Positions 35,480 through 44,666 of a DNA stretch of 64,000 nt are shown here, piece by piece. The stretch comes from Anaerobacillus alkalidiazotrophicus. Lineage in GTDB: Bacteria; Bacillota; Bacilli; Bacillales_H; Anaerobacillaceae. The DNA lies in NCBI RefSeq assembly GCF_001866055.1, contig NZ_MLQS01000014.1, positions 1-64,000 on the forward strand. The letters run 5' to 3'. The notes under the pieces were generated by a model. That model made no database searches, was not told the origin of the DNA, and was given only the letters and a program-made list of their open reading frames with translations. The translations under genes were made by a program, and so were the position numbers. Each line of letters starts with the position of its first letter. The stretch's first letter is position 1.

Positions 35480-36505
35480 ATGGAGCCTTTTATACCTCAA
35501 CTCGTTTATATAGAACCAAAAGCATTGGATTATCCACTAGGACTTGAGTTAAAAGAAAAGTTTGAAAAAATGGGGTTAGAAATTAGGGAAACAACTTCAC
35601 ACAATCAAGTCAGAAATATTCCAGGAGAAAATGAAAACCAAAAATACCGAAATGCAAAATCAACACTTGTTGTGGGTGTGAGGAAGACATTGAAGTTTGA
35701 CACCTCAAAGCCATCTGCAGAATATGCTATTCCGCTTGCTACTGGGTGTATGGGCCACTGTCACTACTGTTATTTACAAACGACAATGGGTGATAAGCCA
35801 TATATTCGTACTTATGTTAATTTGGAAGAGATATTTGAAGCTACAATAAATTATATTAAGGAAAGAGAACCAGAAATTACTCGTTTTGAAGCGGCATGTA
35901 CCTCTGATATTGTAGGCATTGATCATTTAACTCATTCTTTGAAAAAGGCTATTGAATTTTTTGGTCAAACAGATTTAGGGAGACTTAGGTTTGTAACAAA
36001 ATATCATCATGTAGATCATCTTTTAGATGTAATGCACAACGGAAATTCTCGGTTTCGTTTTAGTTTAAATTCTAATTATGTAATTAAAAATTTTGAACCT
36101 GGTACATCCTCGTTTGATAAACGTATTGAAGCAGCAGGAAAAGTTGCAAAGGCTCATTATCCTTTAGGTTTTATTTTAGCGCCACTATATAGACATGAAG
36201 GGTGGCAAGAAGGTTATTTAGAGCTATTTGAGAAACTTGAAGCTACTCTACCTTTATATGCAACTAAAGACTTAACATTTGAACTAATCCAGCACCGCTT
36301 TACGCAAACAGCAAAAAGAACTATTTTAAAACGTTACCCAAAATCAAAGCTTGAAATGAATGAAGAGGAAAGAAAATATAAATGGGGAAAATACGGTAGA
36401 GGGAAATATGTATATAAGAATGAAGAATCTGATGAATTAAAAGGTACGATAGAAGGATATATTCAAAAATTCTTTCCCAACGCAAAAATAGAGTATTATA
36501 CATGA
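35480..36505 (+). CDS. splB: Spore photoproduct lyase
   Basis: A 341-residue radical SAM enzyme repairing the thymine dimer 'spore photoproduct' during germination. The cluster motif C90-MGH-C94-HY-C97 is present, and C140 in FEAACTSDIVG corresponds to the catalytic Cys141 of B. subtilis SplB. RLRFVTKYHHVDHLLD and FRFSLNSNYVI are family segments. There is no splA regulator next to it. It lies between nrdJ and mntR, apart from its usual B. subtilis location. AAGGTGG precedes the ATG. Confidence 0.94.
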   Translation: MEPFIPQLVYIEPKALDYPLGLELKEKFEKMGLEIRETTSHNQVRNIPGENENQKYRNAKSTLVVGVRKTLKFDTSKPSAEYAIPLATGCMGHCHYCYLQTTMGDKPYIRTYVNLEEIFEATINYIKEREPEITRFEAACTSDIVGIDHLTHSLKKAIEFFGQTDLGRLRFVTKYHHVDHLLDVMHNGNSRFRFSLNSNYVIKNFEPGTSSFDKRIEAAGKVAKAHYPLGFILAPLYRHEGWQEGYLELFEKLEATLPLYATKDLTFELIQHRFTQTAKRTILKRYPKSKLEMNEEERKYKWGKYGRGKYVYKNEESDELKGTIEGYIQKFFPNAKIEYYT

Positions 36506-36615
36506 AGCGTTTTTAACTGTTTTAGATGAGTTGTCCATCAAATTTGAATGTAGTATAATCTTAAGCATGTAAAAAGATAGTATGGATGGCTGGAGAGGAA
36601 ATCGGAGGGGACACG

Positions 36616-37053
36616 ATGCCAACACCAAGTATGGAAGATTATTTAGAAAGAATTTATTTATTAATAGAAGATAAAGGATATGCTAGGGTTTCTGACATTG
36701 CAGAAGCTTTAGATGTACATCCTTCCTCTGTTACAAAGATGGTTCAAAAGTTAGATCAAACGGAGTACGTTATATATGAAAAGTATCGTGGTTTTGTATT
36801 AACTCCGAAAGGTAAGAAGGTCGGAAAGCGACTCGTATACCGTCATGATTTGCTTGAGGAATTTATGAGGATAATTGGAGTAAGTAATGAAAATATTTAT
36901 CAAGATGTAGAAGGTATTGAGCACCATTTAAGCTGGGATGCAATTGATCGAATAGGCGATCTCGTACAATACTTTGAAGAGGATAAAAATCGAGTTGAAA
37001 TACTCAGGAAAGTTCAGAAAAAAAACGAGACTGAAAACAACAAAATTAATTAA
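36616..37053 (+). CDS. mntR: Manganese-responsive repressor MntR
   Basis: A 145-residue DtxR-family regulator controlling Mn uptake and efflux genes. From the ATG at 36616 (after CGGAGGGG) the numbering matches B. subtilis MntR: metal ligands D8, E11, H77, E99, E102 and H103 are all present. The winged helix is [20 protein letters not shown]. The longer upstream frame lacks a good site. It keeps the conserved lipM/mntR/yqhP neighbourhood, with dat, nrdJ and splB inserted. Confidence 0.96.
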   Translation: MPTPSMEDYLERIYLLIEDKGYARVSDIAEALDVHPSSVTKMVQKLDQTEYVIYEKYRGFVLTPKGKKVGKRLVYRHDLLEEFMRIIGVSNENIYQDVEGIEHHLSWDAIDRIGDLVQYFEEDKNRVEILRKVQKKNETENNKIN

Positions 37054-37064
37054 TGACCAGTTAA

Positions 37065-37103
37065 GAAAAAATCGAACTCTTAAAAAAGAGCTCGATTTTT
37101 TTT
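37065..37103 (+). terminator. Bidirectional terminator mntR/yqhP
   Basis: AAAAAATCGAACTCTT pairs with AAGAGCTCGATTTTTT around a short A loop; T-runs occur on both strands. Its right part overlaps the last codons of yqhP. Confidence 0.85.
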
Positions 37104-37457
37104 CTTACTTTTCTTTCCTTCAATTACTGTTAAATTTACTTCAGTTCGCTTTTTAACTAGCGGACGGGAAATTTTTTTTGTATCTTTCTTGTTCTTATGA
37201 GGAGCAACTTTACTCCCATTGGAAGTTTTGAAATTCATTCTCTTTGGTTGAGGTTGATGTGAGCCATAATTAGTACTATTACTATGTTTATGTGCTAAAA
37301 ATTTCTTTACTAAAAAGAAGATAATACTTGCGAATACAACCATAAATAACAACTGACTAAATAGTTCTACAGGATCTTTATATAGTCTGTGGAACAAGCC
37401 AACAATTGATAAACCTAAAACACATAAAATAAGTGGATGAAAAGAATAACGAGTCAT
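37080..37457 (-). CDS. yqhP: YqhP (SA1362 family) membrane protein
   Basis: A 125-residue protein with two N-terminal membrane helices (about 8-24 and 33-52) and a long, very basic cytoplasmic tail rich in Lys, His and Asn (HKHSNSTNYGSHQPQPKR and NKKDTKKISRPLVKKR). This matches YqhP/SA1362, of unknown function, found after mntR on the opposite strand. AGGAGGTGAGC precedes the start. Confidence 0.82.
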   Translation of the reverse strand: MTRYSFHPLILCVLGLSIVGLFHRLYKDPVELFSQLLFMVVFASIIFFLVKKFLAHKHSNSTNYGSHQPQPKRMNFKTSNGSKVAPHKNKKDTKKISRPLVKKRTEVNLTVIEGKKSKKKNRALF

Positions 37458-37706
37458 ATGCTCACCTCCTAAAATTCTTGAAATGTTTTAACACATTAAC
37501 TGATTTATACTTCCTAACTTCCCTCATAATAGTCCCCACCTAATGCTAACGTTTATTGTTGTACTTTATACTCTATGCTCTGTTTTATTATAGTGGAACA
37601 TGACTTAAAGATGGGAAAAACTAGGAATAATATAATTAGGAAGAAAATAGATGAAAGTTAAAAATGCTTAAGAAATTAATATTATATTTAATTAAATATA
37701 TTCTAC

Positions 37707-37777
37707 GTGTAAAACATTTTTCCTCTAAAATTACTTTCTACTATATATAATATTCCCAGACTTATAATGTTTTACAC
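37707..37777. promoter_or_regulatory. Perfect 12-bp inverted repeat upstream of yqhR
   Basis: GTGTAAAACATT (37707-37718) and AATGTTTTACAC (37766-37777) are exact complements separated by 47 bp. They lie in the AT-rich divergent gap between yqhP and yqhR and could be an operator pair or a long stem. No known regulator site is recognised. Confidence 0.5.
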
Positions 37778-37850
37778 TCTTTTCCTAAAAATTCTAATTG
37801 CAATAGTTTAAAGAATTACGGTCATACTATACTTTGAGGTGATTAAAAAA

Positions 37851-38324
37851 ATGGAAAACTTAGAGCAAAACAAACGGGAACAGCCAATGAGTTTTAACGG
37901 AACTGTGGCATCAATTGGATTTTTTGGTGGATTAATCTGGAGTCTAGTAGGATACTTTGCTTTCTTTTTTAATTTTATTCGAGTAGGTCCAGCTTTAGTA
38001 TTAATGCCTTTTGCATTAGGAGATTGGAAAAATGGTTACATAGGACAGTTAGTAGGAATAGCATTAATATCGGTCATATCAATTCCTATCTCATTTTTGT
38101 ATAGGTATATTTTAGCTAGTTTTAATAGTATATGGCCAGGTATTGGTTTTGGTTTCGTCTTATGGTTCATTGTTTTTTATTTCTTGAATCCAATTTTACC
38201 TGGGTTAAAACCATTAGTTGATTTAGATCTTAATACAATTATAACAGGAATATGCTTGTATGTGTTATATGGTGTTTTTATAGGATATTCCATCTCATAT
38301 GAGTATAGTGAAAGGCTTAAATAA
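37851..38324 (+). CDS. yqhR: YqhR membrane protein
   Basis: A 157-residue protein with four membrane helices (about 20-45, 58-80, 90-115 and 130-152), matching YqhR, a conserved Bacillus protein of unknown function. Characteristic segments are FFGGLIWSLVGYFAFFFNF and WPGIGFGFVLWFIVFY. I chose the ATG at 37851 because GAGGTG is well spaced from it. In B. subtilis yqhQ lies before and aroQ after; both are missing here. Confidence 0.82.
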   Translation: MENLEQNKREQPMSFNGTVASIGFFGGLIWSLVGYFAFFFNFIRVGPALVLMPFALGDWKNGYIGQLVGIALISVISIPISFLYRYILASFNSIWPGIGFGFVLWFIVFYFLNPILPGLKPLVDLDLNTIITGICLYVLYGVFIGYSISYEYSERLK

Positions 38325-38495
38325 CAAGGTGGTTACCTATTCAAATGATAATAGCTTGTGATAGAATGTCCATTAGGGACATTCTATTCGTTTTAAAATT
38401 CATAATTAAGAAAAATTAACAAAATTATGTGGGTATTAGTTAATTACATATAGCTTTAGCTAATGAATTCTATAATGCAAAAAGGAGGATGGATA

Positions 38496-39566
38496 GTGGG
38501 AAGATTAACTAAACTGAGAGAAAGACTAAAAAAAAATGAAATTGAAGGAATATTAATTGCTAGTAATTACAACAGGCGTTACATAACTGGGTTTACTGGA
38601 ACCGCTGGTGTGGCACTAATAACTGAAACAGAAGCTAAATTTATTACAGATTTTCGTTACGTGGAACAAGCATCAGAACAAGCTGTTGACTTTGAAATAG
38701 TACAACACAAAGCTTTATTAGTTGATGAATTGGCAACACAAATTAAAAATATGGGGATTGAAAAGTTAGGTTTTGAAAAATGCCACGTTTCTTTTGCTCA
38801 GTACGAGGAGTATAAAGAGAGGTTTAAAAATGTTACATTAGTTCCTACTAGTGGAATTATTGAAAATTTACGCTTGATTAAAGATGAACAAGAGATTAAG
38901 ATACTAAAAGAAGCAGCAAAAATTGCTGATGCAGCTTTTGATCATATAATTAAATACATAAAACCAGGTTTAACAGAGTTAGATGTATCAAATGAGTTAG
39001 AATTTTTTATGAGGAAACAAGGAGCAGAATCCTCCTCGTTTGATATTATTGTAGCTTCAGGTCTAAGATCTGCATTACCACATGGAGTAGCAAGTTCTAA
39101 ATTGATACAAACAGGGGAGCTTGTAACTTTAGATTTTGGTGCATACTATAAAGGGTACTGTTCAGATATTACCCGTACAGTAGCAGTTGGAAAACTTTCG
39201 AGTGAGTTAGAAAAAATATATTATACGGTTTTAGAAGCTCAGCTAAAAGGAATGAAAGAAATAAAAGCTGGATTAACAGGAAAAGAAGCTGATGATATAA
39301 CAAGGGACTTTATTTCTCAAAAAGGTTATGGTGAATATTTTGGGCACTCAACTGGACATGGTCTTGGTATGGAAGTTCATGAAGGACCAGGCCTTTCTAA
39401 GAAATCTGAAACAGTACTTCAACCAGGTATGGTTGTCACTGTAGAACCTGGTATCTATATTTCAGGGGTTGGTGGGACGCGTATTGAAGATGATACTGTA
39501 ATAACTGAAGATGGTAATAATACATTAACATTTTCTACAAAGGAACTACTAATATTAGGCGATTAA
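38496..39566 (+). CDS. yqhT: Xaa-Pro aminopeptidase-like protein YqhT
   Basis: A 356-residue M24-family metallopeptidase cleaving before proline. Metal ligands are visible in TLDFGAYYKGYCSDITRTV (two Asp), FGHSTGHGLGMEVHEGPGL (His), TVEPGIYI (Glu) and GTRIEDD (Glu). The creatinase-like N-terminal domain covers about 1-125. The GTG at 38496 follows AAAGGAGG, and the resulting start MGRLTKLRERL fits family length. It sits directly before efp, perhaps as one operon. Confidence 0.93.
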   Translation: MGRLTKLRERLKKNEIEGILIASNYNRRYITGFTGTAGVALITETEAKFITDFRYVEQASEQAVDFEIVQHKALLVDELATQIKNMGIEKLGFEKCHVSFAQYEEYKERFKNVTLVPTSGIIENLRLIKDEQEIKILKEAAKIADAAFDHIIKYIKPGLTELDVSNELEFFMRKQGAESSSFDIIVASGLRSALPHGVASSKLIQTGELVTLDFGAYYKGYCSDITRTVAVGKLSSELEKIYYTVLEAQLKGMKEIKAGLTGKEADDITRDFISQKGYGEYFGHSTGHGLGMEVHEGPGLSKKSETVLQPGMVVTVEPGIYISGVGGTRIEDDTVITEDGNNTLTFSTKELLILGD

Positions 39567-39603
39567 TAAATTTACATATAAGGATTAATTAGGAGGAAAA
39601 GCA

Positions 39604-40161
39604 ATGATTTCAGTTAATGATTTTAAAACAGGATTGACGATAGAAGTAGATGGGGGGCTTTGGCAAGTAGTAGAGTTTCAGCATGTTAAACCAGGGAAAG
39701 GGGCTGCTTTCGTACGCTCAAAGCTTCGCAACCTTCGAACAGGGGCTATTCAAGAAAAAACTTTCCGTGCTGGTGAAAAGGTTTCAAAAGCACATATTGA
39801 AAATCGTCGCATGGCGTATTTATATGCTAGTGGTGATACACACACATTTATGGATAATGAGTCATATGAGCAATTAGAATTATCGTCGGCTCAGCTTGAG
39901 TATGAATTAAAGTTCTTAAAAGAAAACATGGTAGTTCAAGTAATGACATTCCAAGGAGAAACTTTAGGGGTTGAATTACCAAATACAGTTGAATTAAAGG
40001 TAACTGAAACCGAGCCGGGAATAAAAGGTGATACTGCTTCAGGTGGTACAAAACCAGCTACTTTAGAAACTGGATTAACAGTACAAGTACCGTTTTTTAT
40101 CAATGAAGGTGATGTTCTTATTATTGATACACGTAATGCAGCGTATATGTCAAGAGCCTAA
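39604..40161 (+). CDS. efp: Elongation factor P
   Basis: A 185-residue EF-P that relieves ribosome stalling at polyproline. The three-domain length is normal. The modification site is K32 in [13 protein letters not shown], the residue that carries 5-aminopentanol in B. subtilis. GAGGAAAAGC precedes the ATG. It lies 37 bp after yqhT and is followed by two terminators. Confidence 0.97.
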   Translation: MISVNDFKTGLTIEVDGGLWQVVEFQHVKPGKGAAFVRSKLRNLRTGAIQEKTFRAGEKVSKAHIENRRMAYLYASGDTHTFMDNESYEQLELSSAQLEYELKFLKENMVVQVMTFQGETLGVELPNTVELKVTETEPGIKGDTASGGTKPATLETGLTVQVPFFINEGDVLIIDTRNAAYMSRA

Positions 40162-40179
40162 ACCAAAGTTTGGTTTTTC
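40160..40179 (+). terminator. Short terminator after efp
   Basis: AAACCAAA/GTTTGGTTTTT hairpin overlapping the efp stop codon. Confidence 0.6.
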
Positions 40180-40205
40180 ACAATGAATTATTTCAATAAG
40201 TTATT

Positions 40206-40242
40206 AAGCATCTATTTACATTTTGTAGATAGATGCTTTTTT
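40206..40242 (+). terminator. Second terminator after efp
   Basis: AAGCATCTAT pairs with ATAGATGCTT across a 13-base loop, followed by TTTT. Confidence 0.78.
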
Positions 40243-40331
40243 CTGTTCTAAATTATTGTTTCAGACATAAGGTTGTACTACATGCTAAACAGTCTTATAA
40301 ATAAGTCTATTTATTAGAGGTGGAAATATAT

Positions 40332-40613
40332 ATGAAAAATTGGATGGCGGCAATTGAAACTGCAGTTTTGGGAATGGTTATTTTAAGAATAATATCGGGC
40401 CTTATAGAAATAACCGCTGCATCTATTATGTTGAAATTTAATACGGTTGACAAGGCATTAATGGTTAACGCCGCATTAGCAATAGTAGGACCAATAATAT
40501 TAATTTCGACAATGAGTATTGGACTGATTGGTTTAGCTGACAAGCTATCTTACTCTAAGTTACTTCTCGTTGGTCTTGGGGTGTTATTAATCCTAATAGG
40601 ACTACGTAGATAA
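40332..40613 (+). CDS. yqhV: YqhV membrane protein (DUF2619)
   Basis: A 93-residue protein with three predicted membrane helices (about 5-30, 42-63 and 70-90), matching YqhV, which precedes the spoIIIA operon in Bacillus. MLKFNTVDKALMVNAALAIV is typical. The ATG at 40332 lies 8 bases after AGAGGTGG. It may contribute to sporulation because of its fixed position, but the function is unknown. Confidence 0.85.
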   Translation: MKNWMAAIETAVLGMVILRIISGLIEITAASIMLKFNTVDKALMVNAALAIVGPIILISTMSIGLIGLADKLSYSKLLLVGLGVLLILIGLRR

Positions 40614-40715
40614 AATCTATTGTTATGAAAATAGTCATATTATGGTCAAGTATGCATACATTTTCAGTAGTAAGGCTAGTACTACACAAACGACAATTGG
40701 AAGGTGGGTAAAAGA

Positions 40716-41642
40716 TTGAAGGAGATTTTAGCGGTTCTACCGGAGAAGATCAAGGAGTTAGTTGTTTCGCTACCTTTACCTACAAGAGAAAACGTTGAGG
40801 AGATCCGTATCCGTGTCCACCGACCACTTGAAATTGTGATTGATGGGAAAGCGATCTTTCCTAAATATAATGCTTGTCCATATCCTGTTTCTCCTAGTGA
40901 CGCCATTCATTTATTAAACCAGTTAAGCGATTATTCTCTATATGCCTTAGAAGAAGAATTAAAAAGAGGTTATATTACCATCCGGGGGGGGCACAGAGTT
41001 GGATTGGCAGGAAAGGTGATTACAGAAAAAGGACAAGTGAAGGCCATTCGGGATATAAGCTCTTTTAATATTAGAGTTGCTAGACAAAAGCTTGGAGTGG
41101 CAGAACCTTTAGTTCAATATTTATACAGCAGTGAAGAATGGAATAACACTTTAATTATTGGACCACCACAAACAGGTAAAACAACATTGTTAAGAGATTT
41201 GGCAAGAATAATTAGTGAAGGTAAGGGGGTAATTCCATCTATGAAAATTGGTATTGTAGATGAGCGTTCAGAGATAGCTGGATCCGTTAAAGGAATACCC
41301 CAACACTCTCTTGGAAATCGAGTTGATGTGTTAGATGCCTGCCCTAAAGCTGAGGGAATGATGATGTTAATTCGATCAATGAGTCCTCAAGTGTTGGTAG
41401 TAGATGAAATTGGTAGACAAGAAGATAGTGAAGCTATTATGGAAGCTATTCATTCAGGAGTGAAAATTATAACCACAGTACATGGGAGGACGTTAGAAGA
41501 TGTTATTGACCGCCCATCATTAAAAACGTTAATGAATATGCACGTTTTTAAAAGAGTGATTGAATTATCTAGAAGCGTTCAACCTGGGAGAATCAATCGG
41601 ATTCGAAATGAGTATGGAAAAGATGTGGTGAGGTTGCATTGA
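40716..41642 (+). CDS. spoIIIAA: Stage III sporulation ATPase AA
   Basis: A 308-residue secretion-type ATPase of the mother-cell to forespore feeding-tube (SpoIIIA-SpoIIQ) channel. Walker A is IGPPQTGKTTLLRDL near 148 and Walker B is VLVVDEIGRQED near 227. The N-terminal domain has ENVEEIRIRVHRPLEIV. The TTG at 40716 is chosen for its spacing from GGAAGGTGGG and agreement with family starts. It is the first gene of an eight-gene operon expected to be under sigma-E; it overlaps spoIIIAB by 4 bases. Confidence 0.94.
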   Translation: MKEILAVLPEKIKELVVSLPLPTRENVEEIRIRVHRPLEIVIDGKAIFPKYNACPYPVSPSDAIHLLNQLSDYSLYALEEELKRGYITIRGGHRVGLAGKVITEKGQVKAIRDISSFNIRVARQKLGVAEPLVQYLYSSEEWNNTLIIGPPQTGKTTLLRDLARIISEGKGVIPSMKIGIVDERSEIAGSVKGIPQHSLGNRVDVLDACPKAEGMMMLIRSMSPQVLVVDEIGRQEDSEAIMEAIHSGVKIITTVHGRTLEDVIDRPSLKTLMNMHVFKRVIELSRSVQPGRINRIRNEYGKDVVRLH

Positions 41643-42151
41643 AAATACTTGGAGCTATATTAATCATTGTTGCAACGACATGGGTTGGATTTGAATTTGC
41701 TAGAAGGTTAAGTGACCGCCCAAGACAATTAAGGCAATTAAAAGTTGCCCTACAATCATTGGAATCAGAGATTATGTATGGACTAACACCATTATCAGAA
41801 GCGAGTAAGCATATAGCTAAACAGATGCCGAAACCTATTTCATACTTTTTTCAAAGTTTTGCTGAGAGATTAAATAAGGGTGAAGTTAGTGTTCATAAGG
41901 CATGGGAAGAAAGTTTAAATGATACGTGGCACATGACTGCTTTATGTAAAGGGGAATTAGAAGTTATGAGTCAATTTGGAGCAACATTAGGACAACACGA
42001 TAGAGAACATCAGCAAAAACAAATTCGATTAACATTAAGCCATTTAGAAAGGGAAGAAGGGGACGCAATTGAAGCGCAAAATCGTTATGAAAAGATGTTA
42101 AAAAGTCTTGGGTTTTTGACTGGACTATTAATTGTCATATTAATGATGTAG
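41639..42151 (+). CDS. spoIIIAB: Stage III sporulation protein AB
   Basis: A 170-residue protein with N-terminal and C-terminal membrane helices, resembling a half T2SF-platform protein. It begins MKILGAILIIVATTWVGFEF, with SDRPRQLRQLKVALQSLE next and GFLTGLLIVILMM at the end. It is the membrane platform partner of SpoIIIAA. It overlaps spoIIIAA by 4 bases and precedes spoIIIAC by 24 bp. Confidence 0.93.
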   Translation: MKILGAILIIVATTWVGFEFARRLSDRPRQLRQLKVALQSLESEIMYGLTPLSEASKHIAKQMPKPISYFFQSFAERLNKGEVSVHKAWEESLNDTWHMTALCKGELEVMSQFGATLGQHDREHQQKQIRLTLSHLEREEGDAIEAQNRYEKMLKSLGFLTGLLIVILMM

Positions 42152-42175
42152 GGGTACAGCTAAGGAGGAGATTAC

Positions 42176-42379
42176 ATGGGCTATGATGTTAATACAATAT
42201 TTCAAATCGCAGGTATCGGTATTGTTGTGGCAATGATTCATACAGTATTGAAACAGATGGGAAAGGAAGATTGGGCTCATTGGGTGACATTAATCGGGTT
42301 TGTTGTCGTCCTTTATATGGTTGCAACAATTGTTGATAATTTATTTCAAAAAATAAAAGGAGTATTCCTGTTTCAATAG
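42176..42379 (+). CDS. spoIIIAC: Stage III sporulation protein AC
   Basis: A 67-residue, two-helix membrane protein: MGYDVNTIFQIAGIGIVVAM, then HTVLKQMGKEDWAHWVTLIG. Together with SpoIIIAD it resembles paired small subunits in the sporulation channel. AAGGAGGAG precedes the ATG. It is immediately followed by the ribosome binding site of spoIIIAD. Confidence 0.94.
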   Translation: MGYDVNTIFQIAGIGIVVAMIHTVLKQMGKEDWAHWVTLIGFVVVLYMVATIVDNLFQKIKGVFLFQ

Positions 42380-42393
42380 GGAGGTGTTTTGCC

Positions 42394-42783
42394 ATTGAGA
42401 TTATTCAAATAGTTGGGTTAGGATTAATCACAACATTTTTAGCTTTGGTAGTAAAGGAACAAAAGCCAATTTTCGCATTCCTATTAACGGTATTTGTAGG
42501 GATCTTAATCTTTATTTTTCTTATAGACCAAATATATCTCATTGTTTCAATGCTTCAAAAAATCGCCATTAACGCAAATATAAATATGGTTTATGTACAA
42601 ACAATTTTAAAAATCATTGGCATCGCCTACATTGCAGAGTTTGGGGCACAAATTGCAAAAGATGCTGGTCAAGGGGCTATAGCATCAAAAATCGAATTGG
42701 CAGGAAAAGTATTTATATTAGTAATGGCTATTCCTATCATTACTGCAATTATAGAAACTGTGATTGGTTTATTACCGTACTAA
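42394..42783 (+). CDS. spoIIIAD: Stage III sporulation protein AD, apparent ATT start
   Basis: A 129-residue membrane protein with about four helices, matching SpoIIIAD (IVGLGLITTFLALVVKEQKP, then IGIAYIAEFGAQIAKDAGQG and ETVIGLLPY). Family N-terminal residues are encoded upstream of the first usable TTG (42445), back to ATT GAG ATT ATT CAA at 42394. That ATT lies 7 bases after a strong GGGAGGTG. No ATG, GTG or TTG exists in frame there; the TTG at 42395 is out of frame and hits a stop. Initiation at ATT is therefore inferred. The alternative, TTG 42445, would delete the first helix. Confidence 0.82.
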   Translation: MEIIQIVGLGLITTFLALVVKEQKPIFAFLLTVFVGILIFIFLIDQIYLIVSMLQKIAINANINMVYVQTILKIIGIAYIAEFGAQIAKDAGQGAIASKIELAGKVFILVMAIPIITAIIETVIGLLPY

Positions 42784-42803
42784 GGTGGATAGGGGTTTTC
42801 AAC

Positions 42804-43967
42804 ATGAAAAAAATATTCGTACTACTAATTTTTATTTTCTTTCTTGTACCTACTGTAGCAATGGCTGAACCACCACCAAAAGAAAATCTAGTCGAACAAC
42901 AGCTTTCTCAATTAGGAATCGAAGAAATTAGAGAATATTGGGAAGAAATTGTAAATGAATATGGGGGTTTCCTACCAGAAAACCAAAAAGGTTCATTTAT
43001 GGAATTTGTTCGCGGTGAAAAAGAGTTTTCTCTAAAAGAGTGGTTATTTGGTTTTGTCCGATATTTTTTTCACGAAATAATTGTGAATGGGAAATTATTA
43101 GGAACTTTAATTCTATTAACAGTTTTTAGTATGATTCTTCAAACGCTACAAACTGCCTTTGAAAAGAATACAGTAAGTAAGGTCGCGAATGCGATCGTTT
43201 ATATGGTATTAATGATTATTGCCATAAATAGCTTTTATGTTGCCATTACTTATGCTCAAACGGCGATTTCTTTGATGATAAATTTTATGATAGCCCTACT
43301 TCCTTTGCTTTTAGCCTTACTCGCTTCGATTGGTAGTATTACGTCAGTTGCTTTATTTCATCCTTTGATTATTTTTTTAGTTAATACAAGTGGACTATTA
43401 ATTCAACACTTTGTTTTACCTTTACTTTTTTTATCAGCGTTATTGAGCCTTGTTAGTACTTTGACTGATCATTACAAGGTAACGAAGCTTGCCAATTTAC
43501 TTCGAAACATTAGTGTAGGGACACTTGGAATATTTCTAACAATATTTTTAGGAGTCATTTCCGTACAAGGGGCAGTCACGGCAGTAGCAGATGGTATAAC
43601 GATACGAACAGCAAAGTTTGTTACAGGTAATTTCGTACCAGTGGTAGGAAGAGTGTTTACTGATGCTGCAGATACAGTCATGGGGGCATCAATTCTTTTA
43701 AAAAATACGATTGGAATAGTAGGACTGGCTATTCTTTTATTAATCAGTGCTTTTCCAGCAATTAAAGTGTTAGCATTAGCCCTTATTTTTAATCTAGCTG
43801 CGGCAGTCTTGCAACCGCTAGGAGGTGGAGCGATCATTAATAGTCTTTCTATTATCGGTAAAGCAGTTATTTTTATTTTCGCTGCACTAGCAACAGTTTG
43901 TTTAATGTTTTTCCTAGCAATAACGATAATGGTCGCTGCGGGGAATTTATCATTAATGATGCGATAG
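42804..43967 (+). CDS. spoIIIAE: Stage III sporulation protein AE
   Basis: A 387-residue polytopic membrane protein. A cleavable-looking signal (KKIFVLLIFIFFLVPTVAMA) is followed by a soluble part to about 85, then seven or more hydrophobic segments. Family motifs include GSITSVALFHPLIIFLVNTS and GAVTAVADGITIRTAKFVTG. It is a probable component of the inner-membrane ring complex of the feeding-tube channel. Confidence 0.94.
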   Translation: MKKIFVLLIFIFFLVPTVAMAEPPPKENLVEQQLSQLGIEEIREYWEEIVNEYGGFLPENQKGSFMEFVRGEKEFSLKEWLFGFVRYFFHEIIVNGKLLGTLILLTVFSMILQTLQTAFEKNTVSKVANAIVYMVLMIIAINSFYVAITYAQTAISLMINFMIALLPLLLALLASIGSITSVALFHPLIIFLVNTSGLLIQHFVLPLLFLSALLSLVSTLTDHYKVTKLANLLRNISVGTLGIFLTIFLGVISVQGAVTAVADGITIRTAKFVTGNFVPVVGRVFTDAADTVMGASILLKNTIGIVGLAILLLISAFPAIKVLALALIFNLAAAVLQPLGGGAIINSLSIIGKAVIFIFAALATVCLMFFLAITIMVAAGNLSLMMR

Positions 43968-44025
43968 AGTAACTTCAAAACAAAAGCATACTACGTATTA
44001 TGTGTAAATTAAAAGGAGGGAGACG

Positions 44026-44661
44026 ATGCAATTTTTAACAGAATGGATTAGTAATATTATCTTATTAATACTTTTAGCAACGATTTTAGAACTCCTCCTA
44101 CCCAATTCAAGTTTACAACGTTATGTAAAGATGGTTGTTGGACTTTTGTTATTAGTAATCATTTTAAATCCTCTTTTTACAATTTTTACAAGAGAAGCTG
44201 ATAGCTGGGTTTCTTCAATAGGGATTTCAAGTCAATTTAATGAAAAAAATTTAGAAATTTCAATTGAAAATAAGAAAAAAGAAATAGAATCGGCACAACT
44301 TGCATATATTTCAGAACAGGTGGCTGTCCAATTAAAGAGACAAGTAGAAGAGGAGATGATTGACAAGTTTGAAAAAGAAATAAAATCAATAAGTGTTAAC
44401 TTAACTAATTTTTTGGATGAAGAAGATTACTTAAATAGTGTTGCAGAAGTTCTTGTGGAGCTTAAAGCAGTAAACGGTGATCAAATCTTGGAGGAAAAGG
44501 GCAGTATTGAAGTTGTTTCACTAGTGGCGATTGATACGTCGAAACAATTAGTAACTTCTGAAAAAGGTGAAACAAACAAGCAAGAAATTATAAATTATTT
44601 AGGTACTCAATGGCCAATACCGCTAGAAAAAATTGAGGTTGTTATGGAAGGAGGGAGTTGA
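44026..44661 (+). CDS. spoIIIAF: Stage III sporulation protein AF
   Basis: A 211-residue protein with two closely spaced N-terminal membrane helices (about 8-25 and 37-57, with LPNSSLQRYVKMVVGLLLLV between them) and a soluble C-terminal domain of coiled and mixed structure. This is the layout of SpoIIIAF, a ring-forming channel component. It begins 58 bp after spoIIIAE with site AAAGGAGGG. Confidence 0.92.
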   Translation: MQFLTEWISNIILLILLATILELLLPNSSLQRYVKMVVGLLLLVIILNPLFTIFTREADSWVSSIGISSQFNEKNLEISIENKKKEIESAQLAYISEQVAVQLKRQVEEEMIDKFEKEIKSISVNLTNFLDEEDYLNSVAEVLVELKAVNGDQILEEKGSIEVVSLVAIDTSKQLVTSEKGETNKQEIINYLGTQWPIPLEKIEVVMEGGS

Positions 44662-44666
44662 AATAA

